A stretch of 64,000 nt of DNA from Pseudomonas huaxiensis. GTDB lineage: Bacteria > Pseudomonadota > Gammaproteobacteria > Pseudomonadales > Pseudomonadaceae. The position numbers and the translations under genes were made by a program. The first letter of the stretch is position 1. Each line of letters begins with the position of its first letter. This document shows positions 1 through 8,430 of the stretch, piece after piece. The notes beneath the pieces were generated by a model, which searched no databases, had not been told where the DNA came from, and saw nothing but the letters and a program-made list of their open reading frames with translations. The DNA lies in the NCBI RefSeq assembly GCF_003231275.1, contig NZ_QKVL01000017.1, forward strand, positions 1-64,000. The letters are read 5' to 3'.

Positions 1-258
1 AAAGCTCTGCCAGTCGATGGCGAGCTTGTTGCTGGCCTGGTCGATGACCATCTGGTTGTTCGCGGGCGTACTGATCTGCCCCTGCCCCGCGGTCACCTGA
101 CCGCCGGTTGGCAGGTCGGCGGCGCACGCCATGATCGGCAGAAGCAAGGCTGCCGCGAGCACTGCGCCGGCCCCTTTGCCACGTCGACGGGCGTGTTCAT
201 CGGCAACGCTCCAGGCGCCGAGGCTTGGGTTCCAGACGAGGGCATAAGTGCGGTTCAT
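1..258 (-). CDS. Two-partner-secretion exoprotein (TpsA/filamentous hemagglutinin-like), N-terminal part only
   Basis: The gene runs off the left edge; only the first 86 codons are visible. The start ATG is at 258, preceded by a good GGGAGG ribosome site. The N-terminus (MNRTYALVWNPSLGAWSVADE) matches the ESPR extended signal peptide seen on large type V passengers. A charged region, a hydrophobic core near residues 31-45 and a cleavage region ending in ACAAD follow. The mature start has the PTGGQVTAGQG and NQMVIDQAS segments typical of the filamentous hemagglutinin secretion domain recognised by a TpsB transporter. By family knowledge it would be an exported adhesin or contact-dependent toxin; the C-terminus that would decide is off the window. 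It is divergent from the response regulator at 546. Confidence 0.8.
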   Translation of the reverse strand, partial: MNRTYALVWNPSLGAWSVADEHARRRGKGAGAVLAAALLLPIMACAADLPTGGQVTAGQGQISTPANNQMVIDQASNKLAIDWQSF

Positions 259-545
259 GGGGGCCTCCCTTTGACGATCAAGGCTGACCGGTTTGCCGAT
301 AAGAGCGGCGACAAAGGGTGAGCCGGGAATTTGCAGCGCAGGCGGGTGCTGACCCGCTGGCCTGAAAGACCGATATTGGACGCGAAGCCGTTGGCACATG
401 GCTATCACTGAAATTGGGTAATCTCCGATGTTTTTACGTGCCGCGTAAGGGCAGATGAAACGATTCCGGACCGTGCTATACCTGATTCTGGTGATGGTCT
501 GATGCCACTATTGCGTGACAAACTAGCCGCCCTTCATTTACGGCC
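259..545. other. Divergent intergenic region, tpsA-like gene / response regulator
   Basis: This 287-base non-coding gap must hold the promoters of the exoprotein (minus) and of the two-component pair (plus). Apart from the exoprotein ribosome site I see no strong repeat or operator. The stretch just before 546 has no clear Shine-Dalgarno sequence, so the regulator start (546 or 564) is uncertain. Confidence 0.5.
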
Positions 546-1253
546 ATGGAGTGCCCTTCGCTGATGTCATTCAACACCCCTCCTCCAGACGACGCGCTGC
601 TGCCGGCACCGGTACTGGTCGTCGAAGACGATCCACTGATGCGCCAACGGCTGTCGCGGATCCTCAGCGAAATTGGCTACGCCGCTGAGGCAGTGTCGTT
701 CTCGGCGAACCTCGCCGAGGCCCGCGCGCATGCCAGCAGCCAGCCGCTGGCGATGGTGTTGGTGGACCTGGGGTTGCCGGATGGCAATGGCATCGAACTG
801 ATCCGCGAATTGCGGGCGCAGGATCCGGCGTTGTGGATTCTGGTGATTTCGGCCTGGAGCACCGAGGAAGCGATCCTCGGTGCATTGCGCGCGGGCGCCA
901 CGGGCTACCTGCTCAAAGAGCGCGATGACCTGGAGGTGAGCCTGTCGATTCGCAGCGTGCTGCGTGGCGGCGCGCCGATCGACCCGTTCATCGCGCGGCG
1001 CATCCTCACCCTGCTGCCGACCGAACAACCGCACAAGCCTGCCGGAATGGGCGAAACCGAAGCACTCAGCGCTCGCGAGAGCGAGATTCTCGAATGGGTT
1101 TCCCGCGGGTTGAGCAACCGGGAAATCGCCGAACAGTTGACCATTTCCCGCTATACCGTCGAATGCCATATCAAACGGATTTACCGCAAGCTGGCCGTCT
1201 CCTCGCGCACTCGCGCGGTGAACGAAGCCCGGCAACGCGGCTTGTTGTCCTGA
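546..1253 (+). CDS. NarL/FixJ-type response regulator with LuxR HTH
   Basis: This DNA-binding response regulator is 235 aa. The receiver domain covers about residues 20-140: acidic pocket E27-D28-D29, phosphoacceptor D74 in VLVDLGLPDG, and switch lysine K124 in GYLLKERDD. A LuxR/GerE helix-turn-helix occupies about residues 168-232 (ESEILEWVSRGLSNREIAEQ, then YTVECHIKRIYRKL). The length is normal for the family. The start could be ATG 546 or ATG 564; neither has a strong ribosome site. It overlaps the histidine kinase, so the two are co-transcribed and almost certainly partners. Its position opposite a TpsA-like exoprotein suggests, by inference only, that it may control that secretion system. 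Confidence 0.93.
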   Translation: MECPSLMSFNTPPPDDALLPAPVLVVEDDPLMRQRLSRILSEIGYAAEAVSFSANLAEARAHASSQPLAMVLVDLGLPDGNGIELIRELRAQDPALWILVISAWSTEEAILGALRAGATGYLLKERDDLEVSLSIRSVLRGGAPIDPFIARRILTLLPTEQPHKPAGMGETEALSARESEILEWVSRGLSNREIAEQLTISRYTVECHIKRIYRKLAVSSRTRAVNEARQRGLLS

Positions 1254-3064
1254 CCCTGCTGCTCGTCCTGTTGCCGTGGCTTTCGAGCCTGGCGCAAGCG
1301 AGCTGCCAGCCGACCATCACCCGCGTCCTGGTAGCCCCTGAGCGGGCCGGCGACGGCGTGCGCCCGCGCGAAGGCTGGCAGCCGGTGAGCCTGCCGGACA
1401 TGTGGCAGCGGCATTGGCCCGGTTTCCTGGGGCCGGCATGGTATCGGCTGGACTGGCAGGCCGACTGCCCGGGCGAGCCACTTGCGCTGAATATCGATCG
1501 CATGGCCATGGCCGGTGAAGTGTGGCTCAACGACAACCTGCTCTGGCGTGACGAGCACCTGGTCGAACCCCTGTCGCGGAGCTGGAACCTGCCGCGTTAT
1601 TGGCTATTGCCGTTCTCCATGCAGCAGAGCAGCAACACCTTGTGGATTCGTCTGGTGGGCTCGGAGCATGCGGCACCTGGCCTGGGCACGGTGCAGGTGG
1701 GCACGCCCGCCCAGGTCTGGCCCGAGTACCGCCAACAGTTGTTGCAGCAGCGTGAACTCAGTTTCCTCAGCCTGCTGATTTCCCTGGTGCTGGGCGTGCT
1801 GTTCATGACGTTCTGGCTGTTCCGTCGCCAGGAGCGCGCCTTCGGCTGGTTCGCGCTGGCCGCGCTGCTGTGGTCGCTCGCCATCCTCAATATGCTGGTG
1901 ACGTCATCCTGGCCATTCAGCAATGGCGAAATCTGGGACCGTCTGAGCCTGGCGGCGTTCTCCCTGTATTGCCCGGCGTTCTGCATGTTCATCTGGTCGT
2001 TTGGCGGCCTGCGCTTCGTGCGTTTCGAACGTCTGCTCTGGGGCTGGGCGATCCTGCTGACCCTGGCGGCGATGCTGGTGCCGAAGGCGGACATATCGTC
2101 GCTGCAAATGATCTCTGCGTTTTCGCTCCGGCTGGCGTTTTTCGTGGTGTGCCTGCAACTCTTGTGGCATGCCTGCCGTACCCGCAAGACGTACCTGATC
2201 GTGCTTGCGGTCGGCATGGCGGCGTTGTCCATCTTCGAGTTTCTGACGCTCACAGGCGTGCTCGGCATTCCAGGGTCCTATGCCCTGCTGTCGACGCCCC
2301 TGATGTCGGTTTTGATGTTCCTGATCCTGGCCACCCGTTTCTCCAACAGCCTGCAACGCATCGAACGCTTCAACGATGACCTGCTGGCAACCGTGGACAG
2401 CACGCGTGCAGAGCTGACCCAGACGCTGCAACGCGAGCATCAACTGGAAGCCGACAACATCCGCCTCAACGAGCGCCTACGGCTGACCCATGACCTGCAC
2501 GACAGTCTGGGCAGTTCGCTGATGCGTTCGATTGCCCGCATGGAACACGGCGACGGACTGAAAGACAGCCAGTTCCTGTCGGTACTGAAGACACTGCGCA
2601 GCGATCTGCGTGACGTCATCGACGGATCATCCGCGGTGCCGGCCTGGCAATCACCCCAGGAATGGCTGGCGCCGTTGCGACGGCGCTTCATCGACCTGTT
2701 CGATGATCTGGGCATCGAGTCACACTGGAGCCTGCCCGAGCGCTGGCCCGGTGTGTTCACCCCGCCGCAGTTGCTGGCCCTCACCCGCTTTCTCGAAGAA
2801 GCCCTGACCAACGTCCTCAAACACGCCGGCGCCACCCGCCTGGAAGTCGGCGTGAGGGCGGATGAAAAGCATGGCCTGAGCCTGTGGATACGCGACAACG
2901 GTCGCGGCTTCGACGTGAACAACGTGCTGGCGGTGGGCACCGGTGTGGGCATGAGCAGCATGCGGATGCGCATCGAGCGCATGGGCGGGCAACTGTGGAT
3001 CGAGTCCCGACCGGGTGAAACGCAACTGATCGCGACCATTCATGGTGAGCCGATTGTTGCGTAG
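1163..3064 (+). CDS. Membrane sensor histidine kinase, 7TMR-DISM-like
   Basis: A signal peptide (hydrophobic run RLVVLTLLLVLLPWLSSLAQA) is followed by a periplasmic beta-rich region that has a galactose-binding-like look (WYRLDWQ, GEVWLNDNLLW). Then come about seven membrane segments between roughly residues 205 and 400, a short coiled coil, a dimerisation/H-box (LTHDLHDSLGSS) and a GHKL ATPase domain (ALTNVLKHAG N-box, RDNGRGFD, GVGMSSM). This layout is that of 7TM diverse intracellular signalling kinases paired with NarL-type regulators. The in-frame ORF opens at 1094; ATG 1163 is the last start before the signal peptide, so the gene overlaps the regulator by about 90 bases. No GTG or TTG lies closer, so the start stays uncertain. 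The ligand is unknown. Confidence 0.88.
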   Translation: MPYQTDLPQAGRLLAHSRGERSPATRLVVLTLLLVLLPWLSSLAQASCQPTITRVLVAPERAGDGVRPREGWQPVSLPDMWQRHWPGFLGPAWYRLDWQADCPGEPLALNIDRMAMAGEVWLNDNLLWRDEHLVEPLSRSWNLPRYWLLPFSMQQSSNTLWIRLVGSEHAAPGLGTVQVGTPAQVWPEYRQQLLQQRELSFLSLLISLVLGVLFMTFWLFRRQERAFGWFALAALLWSLAILNMLVTSSWPFSNGEIWDRLSLAAFSLYCPAFCMFIWSFGGLRFVRFERLLWGWAILLTLAAMLVPKADISSLQMISAFSLRLAFFVVCLQLLWHACRTRKTYLIVLAVGMAALSIFEFLTLTGVLGIPGSYALLSTPLMSVLMFLILATRFSNSLQRIERFNDDLLATVDSTRAELTQTLQREHQLEADNIRLNERLRLTHDLHDSLGSSLMRSIARMEHGDGLKDSQFLSVLKTLRSDLRDVIDGSSAVPAWQSPQEWLAPLRRRFIDLFDDLGIESHWSLPERWPGVFTPPQLLALTRFLEEALTNVLKHAGATRLEVGVRADEKHGLSLWIRDNGRGFDVNNVLAVGTGVGMSSMRMRIERMGGQLWIESRPGETQLIATIHGEPIVA

Positions 3065-3070
3065 GCCGGT

Positions 3071-3107
3071 CGCTGGCGTGACTGCGCGGCCCGGAGTCAC
3101 GCCAGCG
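3071..3107. terminator. Perfect 13-bp inverted repeat between convergent genes
   Basis: CGCTGGCGTGACT at 3071-3083 is perfectly repeated in inverted form at 3095-3107 around an 11-base loop. It sits between the ends of the histidine kinase (plus) and a TonB receptor (minus), where a bidirectional terminator is expected. No T tract follows, so it may act by RNA stabilisation or be a repeat element. Confidence 0.55.
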
Positions 3108-3169
3108 CCTGATCCACATTGCTGCAGGTGCCCTCGTTCAAACGCACGTCTGCGCCCTCAACACCGCTA

Positions 3170-5533
3170 TCAAAAATCGTAGCGCAGCGTCACTGTCGCG
3201 TTACGCGGTTCTCCCCATGCGTAAGTGCTGTCGAAGAGTGAGTAGTACTTCTTATCCAGCAGGTTGTTCACCGTCAGCATGGCGGAGAGGTGATCGTCGA
3301 AGGCATAACGAGCGTTGGCGTCAACCAGCCAATAACTGTCTGTGGTTTGTTGCACTTTGCCCAAGGTCGGGTGGCTCACCGAGTTCCAGGTTGAATCCTG
3401 CCAGCGCGCACCACCGCCCAGTGTCAGGCCATTGAACAAGCCTTGCAGCTTGTAGCTGCTGTACAGGCTGAACTGTGTTTCGGGGGCCAGGGTTGCCACG
3501 CGCTCGCCGTTACGGCGCGGGGTCTGATGATTGAAGCCACCATGCACTTGCCACTGCGGCGTCAGTTGGCCCGAGACTTCCAGTTCATAGCCCTTGGTTT
3601 CAACGCCACTGACCGCTCGATAGGCCGAGGCCCCGCTCGGAGTGCGGTTACCGGTGCTTTGAGCGTAGTTGTCCTGATTCAGTTGGAAATAGGCGATGCT
3701 CGCATTCAGCCGGCCATCAAAGAACGCGGCCTTCATCCCCACTTCCTTGTTGTCGCCTTCCAAGGGCTGCAACGTGCGACCTTGCTCATCCTGGTTTGTC
3801 TGCGGCTTGAAAATGCTGGTGTAACTTCCGTAAACGGACAAGACATCATTCAAGTCATACACCAAGCCGGTATAAGGAACGACAACGCCAGATTCTGTAG
3901 CAGTCGTGCTCTTGTAGTTGGTAAGACGTGCACCCAACAGCAGCTTCAAATCGTCTCGCAGATTGAACCTGGAAGCGATATAGGTGCCCTTCTCTCGGGT
4001 GATCTGGTCGGCATTGTCCACCCGGGCCCAATTGGGCTCAGCGTAGTCCCCCGTCCACGCGTAAAAGTTGTCGATGGCGTTCGCACCCACCCACTGCCCG
4101 TCGCTGACCATTTTGCTTCGGGAAACACTCGCGCCGACAACGAGGTCGTGGGTTCGACCGAAAAGCTCGAATGGCCCGCTGGCATAGAGGTCGGCGGCGT
4201 CGCTCGTGACCTCGCCGACATAACTTCCTCGCCAGATACTGGCGCCCTTGCCCGTAACAGGGTTTGGAAAACCTGCGCCAACTGATCCTGCCCGCAGGTC
4301 GTAGCCATTGATCTGATGGTTCAACTGAAGCTTGGTCACCCAGCCATTCGCCAGGGTGTGCTCCAGCGTCGCAAATACCGTGCGGGTATATTGTTCCCAG
4401 CTACTCCAACTCGCAGCCGAGTTGAATGACCGGGATACTTTGTTGAATTGGCCATTGCTGTTATAGACGGGGATACCAAACCAGTTGGAACCCTCGGGCT
4501 CATTGTCCTGGTAATCGGCACCGACGGTTAATACGGTGTCCGGGGAAAGATCGATATCTACAACACCATAAAAAACGGACGTCTTGCGCTGGTAATGGTC
4601 CAGATACGATTGCTTGTCTTGATAGGCCGCAACCGCCCTCCCACGCACATTGCCACTGTCGGTCAGCGGCCCGCTGAAGTCCAACTCGGTTCGGTAGTTG
4701 TCCCAGGAACCAGCGCCCAGGGTCGCGTGCCCTTGAAACTCGTGGGTCGGCTTCTTGCGAATAAGGTTGATGGTTGCTCCCGGATCACCGCTACCGGTCA
4801 GCAGGCCGGTAGCGCCCTTGAGTACTTCGACGCGATCGTAAATAGCCATATCGCTCAGCGTGTTCCCTGCGGAGTAGCCGATATTGCGCTGCATGGGAAT
4901 GCCGTCGTACTGGAAGTTGTTTATCGCGAAGCCACGGGCATAGTAGTCCGTTCGCTCGCTGTCCAGCGTGGCCACACTGACGCCCGGCGTACGACGCATC
5001 ACGTCATCAATGGCCGTCAGGTTGAAGTCATCCATTTGCTGCCGGGTGACAACACTGATCGACTGCGGTGTCTCTTTCGGCGTCAGCACCAGGCGAGTCG
5101 CCGTCGCAATAGTTCCTGGGGTGTACGATCCGGAGCCTTCGGTGATGGTCCCGAGCTGGTTGCTGGTGATCGATGTGCTTTCCAGTTCAAGGCCGGCGCC
5201 AGTCGTTTGCGGCTTCAAGCTCCAGCTTCCCCCGGGATTGATCACCAGCACCAGACCGCTGCCAGCCAGTACCTGCTTAACGGCCTCATCGGCGGTGAAC
5301 TGACCACGGATGGCTGGCGCACTCTGGCCCTGGATCAGCCCAGGCTCCACTGAAAGAATCTGCCCGCTCTGTCGGGCGATGCGCGCCAGGCTCTCGCCCA
5401 GAGGACCGGCTGGAATATCGAACGCCTCTTGGGTGGTTTCGGAAGCGGCCAGTGCCAGTGTTGGCCACGGGGCGGTGGCCAAAGCGAGGGCAAGCAGACA
5501 GGGACGCAAGCAGTACAGCGACATTGGAGGCAC
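3170..5533 (-). CDS. TonB-dependent siderophore receptor with STN signalling domain (set A)
   Basis: This outer-membrane ferric-siderophore importer and signal transducer has 787 aa. A signal peptide (LALALATAPWPTLALA) is followed by the periplasmic STN/secretin-TonB N-domain (about residues 37-110: FDIPAGPLGESLARIARQSG, LAGSGLVLVI). The plug domain has the conserved TPQSISVVTRQQMDD and YYARGFAINNFQYDG segments. A 22-strand barrel ends in the terminal aromatic signature LRYDF. The STN domain marks it as a transducer that talks to the FecR protein just upstream on the same strand. The start could also be Met4. The siderophore cannot be told from sequence; FpvA/FoxA-like proteins are the nearest family. 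Expression should need the upstream ECF sigma factor. Confidence 0.93.
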   Translation of the reverse strand: MPPMSLYCLRPCLLALALATAPWPTLALAASETTQEAFDIPAGPLGESLARIARQSGQILSVEPGLIQGQSAPAIRGQFTADEAVKQVLAGSGLVLVINPGGSWSLKPQTTGAGLELESTSITSNQLGTITEGSGSYTPGTIATATRLVLTPKETPQSISVVTRQQMDDFNLTAIDDVMRRTPGVSVATLDSERTDYYARGFAINNFQYDGIPMQRNIGYSAGNTLSDMAIYDRVEVLKGATGLLTGSGDPGATINLIRKKPTHEFQGHATLGAGSWDNYRTELDFSGPLTDSGNVRGRAVAAYQDKQSYLDHYQRKTSVFYGVVDIDLSPDTVLTVGADYQDNEPEGSNWFGIPVYNSNGQFNKVSRSFNSAASWSSWEQYTRTVFATLEHTLANGWVTKLQLNHQINGYDLRAGSVGAGFPNPVTGKGASIWRGSYVGEVTSDAADLYASGPFELFGRTHDLVVGASVSRSKMVSDGQWVGANAIDNFYAWTGDYAEPNWARVDNADQITREKGTYIASRFNLRDDLKLLLGARLTNYKSTTATESGVVVPYTGLVYDLNDVLSVYGSYTSIFKPQTNQDEQGRTLQPLEGDNKEVGMKAAFFDGRLNASIAYFQLNQDNYAQSTGNRTPSGASAYRAVSGVETKGYELEVSGQLTPQWQVHGGFNHQTPRRNGERVATLAPETQFSLYSSYKLQGLFNGLTLGGGARWQDSTWNSVSHPTLGKVQQTTDSYWLVDANARYAFDDHLSAMLTVNNLLDKKYYSLFDSTYAWGEPRNATVTLRYDF

Positions 5534-5583
5534 TCTTGGTTAGTTGATCTCAGCCAAGAGGACACGCCAGCCGTCGAATCCCT

Positions 5584-6549
5584 TCACGAATTTCTCAAAT
5601 CAATATTCACCAGCCAACCGCCCGCATTCTGGACCCGGATCGGCAACGACTCTTCCAATGCCCTGAGGGTGCGCCGAAGGTCGGCGAGCATGAAACTGCC
5701 ATACACCCTTTGCCGCGCCGCCTCGGGACTGATGCGAAGCCAGCCGGCGTGGTAGTTGCGTAACGCGTCGATAAGCTCGCCGAGTGGCTCGTCATGCGCA
5801 TCGACGCGGCCTTCCATCCAGTCACCTCGCGACCACAGTGAGGGGGCTTCGATGCGAACGGTGTGCTGATCGAAGCGCAGCACCTCACCACTTTGCGCCC
5901 AACGAACGTCACCATTGAGCGGTGCAATCCGCACCCGGCCCTGCAACACACTGAGCAGACTGCTTTCCGCCATCTGCCGCAAAAGAAACCGGCCATCCTG
6001 GCTATAGAGGCGGGCATCACGGTTCTCCAGTTGCAGCACTCGCTGTCCCTGGTCGGCAATCGTCAGATGCAATGCCCCTTCTCGTAAACGCAGCCGGCGC
6101 AGGTCTTGCGTGAACATAAGGTCGACCGCGCTGCGTGCATCCAGGGTCAAGCGGCTGCCATCGGGCAGACTCGCGTTGCGCCGCTCGCCTGTGGAGGTGT
6201 GCAAGTCGGCCAGCATTTGCGTCAGAGGCGTTACGCGGTTGCCGAAAGTCGCCCCGGTCACCCCAAGCAGCAGCGCCGCCACACTGCCACCCAACAAGCG
6301 CCGACGTGGCAGCGGCTGGTTCAACATCTGACTGGCCAGAGCGCGTTGTCCGGGAGCGCGGGCATCAACTGCCGCCAGATCCGCCATGGGCGCGCTGAAC
6401 AGGTTATTGACCCGCTGCCAGGCGACGCCATGGGATGGCTTCGCGTTCAGCCACCGCTGGAAGGCTTGCCAATCAGGGTCACCGGATTGCGAAGACTCCA
6501 GGCGCAATAGCCAATCGACAGCTTCGCCCAGGGACGGGTCACTGTTCAT
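5584..6549 (-). CDS. FecR-type anti-sigma/sigma regulator (set A), lacks the Gly-Thr cleavage motif
   Basis: This inner-membrane regulator (321 aa) links receptor (A) to its ECF sigma factor. The N-terminal cytosolic region (about residues 1-80, with the GVAWQRVNNLF-type anti-sigma segment) is followed by an RRR-LLGG membrane segment at about 82-103, then the periplasmic FecR domain (TGERRNASLPDGSRLTLD) and a C-terminal STN-like part. The start at 6549 overlaps the sigma stop in an ATGA, implying translational coupling. In the other two FecR proteins of this window a Gly-Thr pair (LGTAF, LGTRF) sits at about residues 180-194, where Pseudomonas FecR relatives such as FoxR self-cleave. Here the aligned stretch is SQDGRF (D185-G186), so the motif is missing. 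Confidence 0.9.
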   Translation of the reverse strand: MNSDPSLGEAVDWLLRLESSQSGDPDWQAFQRWLNAKPSHGVAWQRVNNLFSAPMADLAAVDARAPGQRALASQMLNQPLPRRRLLGGSVAALLLGVTGATFGNRVTPLTQMLADLHTSTGERRNASLPDGSRLTLDARSAVDLMFTQDLRRLRLREGALHLTIADQGQRVLQLENRDARLYSQDGRFLLRQMAESSLLSVLQGRVRIAPLNGDVRWAQSGEVLRFDQHTVRIEAPSLWSRGDWMEGRVDAHDEPLGELIDALRNYHAGWLRISPEAARQRVYGSFMLADLRRTLRALEESLPIRVQNAGGWLVNIDLRNS

Positions 6550-7031
6550 AAATCCTGTGCCCTTAAGCAATGGAGAAATGCGAAGCGTAAGTCGCGTTCA
6601 ACCGTGGACAAGGAAACACCCAAACGCTCAGCGATCTCGGGCTGGGTCAGCCCCTCAAGCCGATGCATCAACAGGATCTGCCGCATCCGCGGCTGCAGGC
6701 CATCCAGCAGACGGTCGATCTGCCCCAGGGCTTCGCGAACCAGGTGGATGTCTTCGGGCGATGGGTGAGCCTGCTCAGGCAACAGCGCCAAGGCTTCGAG
6801 ATACGCCTGCTCAAGTGCACGACGCCGGTAAAGGTTGCTCGACAGCCGGCGCGCTACCGTAGCCAGGTAGGCCCGCGGTTCTTCGATGGGACTGTTTTCA
6901 GGCGAGCGCAACAGGCGCATGAAGGTGTCTTGGGTGATGTCGGCGGCATCGTGCCGGCAATGCAAGCGACGCTGAAGCCAGTTGCACAGCCAACGGTGAT
7001 GCTCGATATACAGCTGGGCGAGGTCGGACAC
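6546..7031 (-). CDS. FecI-type ECF sigma factor (set A)
   Basis: This extracytoplasmic-function sigma factor of the iron-starvation class contains region 2 (LYIEHHRWLCNWLQRRL, AADITQDTFMRLL), and region 4 (RMRQILLMHRLEGLTQPEIAERLGVSLSTVERDL). The open frame extends up to 7133, but a Fur-box-like sequence at 7049-7067 would lie inside that longer version. I therefore prefer the GTG at 7031 (protein starting VSDLAQLYIEHHR, as is usual for this family), although no good ribosome site is visible. It drives the downstream receptor after siderophore signalling through FecR, with which it overlaps by 4 bases. Confidence 0.88.
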   Translation of the reverse strand: MSDLAQLYIEHHRWLCNWLQRRLHCRHDAADITQDTFMRLLRSPENSPIEEPRAYLATVARRLSSNLYRRRALEQAYLEALALLPEQAHPSPEDIHLVREALGQIDRLLDGLQPRMRQILLMHRLEGLTQPEIAERLGVSLSTVERDLRFAFLHCLRAQDL

Positions 7032-7048
7032 GAGATAAGCGCGCGAAT

Positions 7049-7067
7049 GGGAATTTGTCTCATTATC
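7049..7067 (-). promoter_or_regulatory. Fur box upstream of ECF sigma factor (set A)
   Basis: On the minus strand the 19-mer GATAATGAGACAAATTCCC matches the classical Fur consensus GATAATGATAATCATTATC at 13 of 19 positions, including the first eight. It lies 18-36 bases upstream of the proposed GTG start of the sigma gene, as expected for iron repression of a fpvI/pvdS-like gene. Confidence 0.6.
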
Positions 7068-7218
7068 ATCATGGCGCGATGATTGCACAATCCCCATAGG
7101 TGATTCAAAACCAGAAACAACGCCAGCTCGCACTGTGCCGGATAAAGCCCATTACCCGTCACACTTCACCGCGCCAATTAGTTAACATCTGCACAAATAT
7201 TTCGCCCTTCCCTCTCAG

Positions 7219-8268
7219 TTGTCTCAACTGGCCTTTTCGGAACCACGTGCAGTGTCATTGAAATTAACCGTAATCGATCAGACGCCCATCCACGAAGCCC
7301 GAACTGCGGCAACGGCCGCCGCCGCCTCGGTGGACCTTGCCATCGCCTGCGAAAGCCTGGGTTACCACCGCTACTGGGTTGCCGAACATCACAACAGCAT
7401 TCAGTTCGCCGGTACGGCGCCGGAGATCCTGCTCACGCGGATCGCCAGCGCAACCACGACGATGCGAGTCGGCAGCGGCGGGATCATGCTCACGCACTAC
7501 AGCCCCTACAAAGTGGCCGAAACCTTCGCCCTTATCGGCGGGCTTTTCCCCGGTCGCATCGACCTGGGAATTGGACGGGCGCCTGGCGGCAGCCACCTGA
7601 GTTCGGTTGCCCTCGCCGCCCCCGGCAGCGTTGCCCAACACGATCACTTCCCCCAGCAGGCCGCGGAGCTTTGTGCTTTTCTGCGAGGCGACTTCCCGGC
7701 GAACCATCCTTATGCAGCCTTGGCCTGCGGCACCAGCCCGTCGACCCTGCCTTCGCTGTGGATGCTCGGATCGGGCGGCGGCAGTTCAGCCCTGGCCGGG
7801 CAGTTGGGAATGGGTCTGGCACTGGCAAAATTCATCGCCCCCGCGACCTGCTCGCCGGCGATCTTTCGGCAGCATGCCGAAGCGTATCGCCAGTCGGGGA
7901 TCACCACTTCCCCTCCTCGTCTTGTCGCACTGGCCGTGATCTGCGCCGCGTCGGATGACGAAGCGCGCTTCGTCGCCGGCACTGCGGTCTACAGAAAAAT
8001 GATGGCCGGCAGCATGCCCCGCGAACCGTTGTTGTCGCCTGAAGAAGTACAGCGGCGGTATGAGCGGATGACGGCGCAGGAACAGCTTGAGTTCGATAAC
8101 ACGCTGGGCGACATGGTGGTGGGGTCGCCTGAGACTTGCCGGGAGAGAATTCGGCACATTGCTGAGGAGTATGGCTGTGAGGAAATTGGCCTGGTGACGG
8201 TGACGTACCGGTTTGAGGATCGGTTGCGGAGTTATCGGCTGGTTTCCGAGGCGTTTGGGACTCAGTAA
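7219..8268 (+). CDS. LLM-class flavin-dependent monooxygenase (luciferase-like, MsnO8 type)
   Basis: This bacterial luciferase-like oxidoreductase is 349 aa and uses reduced FMN. Features include the N-terminal strand LKLTVIDQTPI, the WVAEHHN motif typical of the family, VGSGGIMLTHYSPYKVAE, and the GRIDLGIGRAPG flavin-site loop. The length is normal for MsnO8-type enzymes. The frame opens at a TTG (7219); a GTG at 7252 giving VSLKLTVIDQ fits the usual family N-terminus better, but neither has a ribosome site. It stands alone between two iron-signalling operons, divergent from sigma A, so a role in siderophore or sulfur metabolism is only a guess. Confidence 0.85.
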   Translation: MSQLAFSEPRAVSLKLTVIDQTPIHEARTAATAAAASVDLAIACESLGYHRYWVAEHHNSIQFAGTAPEILLTRIASATTTMRVGSGGIMLTHYSPYKVAETFALIGGLFPGRIDLGIGRAPGGSHLSSVALAAPGSVAQHDHFPQQAAELCAFLRGDFPANHPYAALACGTSPSTLPSLWMLGSGGGSSALAGQLGMGLALAKFIAPATCSPAIFRQHAEAYRQSGITTSPPRLVALAVICAASDDEARFVAGTAVYRKMMAGSMPREPLLSPEEVQRRYERMTAQEQLEFDNTLGDMVVGSPETCRERIRHIAEEYGCEEIGLVTVTYRFEDRLRSYRLVSEAFGTQ

Positions 8269-8363
8269 AGCGGACTCTGCCTGAGAAAATCTCGCCATCC
8301 CCTGTTCTCTGCCGTCAGACAGCCAAAGGTCGATTACAGCCTCCCACGACCGCCAGCTTTCAA

Positions 8364-8398
8364 CCCAGGCTGCCGGTCGCGAGCGGCAGCCGTGGGTC
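8364..8398. repeat. Dispersed hairpin element with 8-base loop (copy 1), likely terminator
   Basis: GGCTGCCG (8369-8376) pairs perfectly with CGGCAGCC (8385-8392) around the 8-base loop gtcgcgag. ACCCA/TGGGT extends the stem across a one-base bulge. It lies between convergent genes. Two more hairpins of the same design occur at 23778-23817 and 27326-27351. Confidence 0.6.
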
Positions 8399-8430
8399 AA
8401 TTGCGGCGAACGTTGATAGACGCTATCGAC

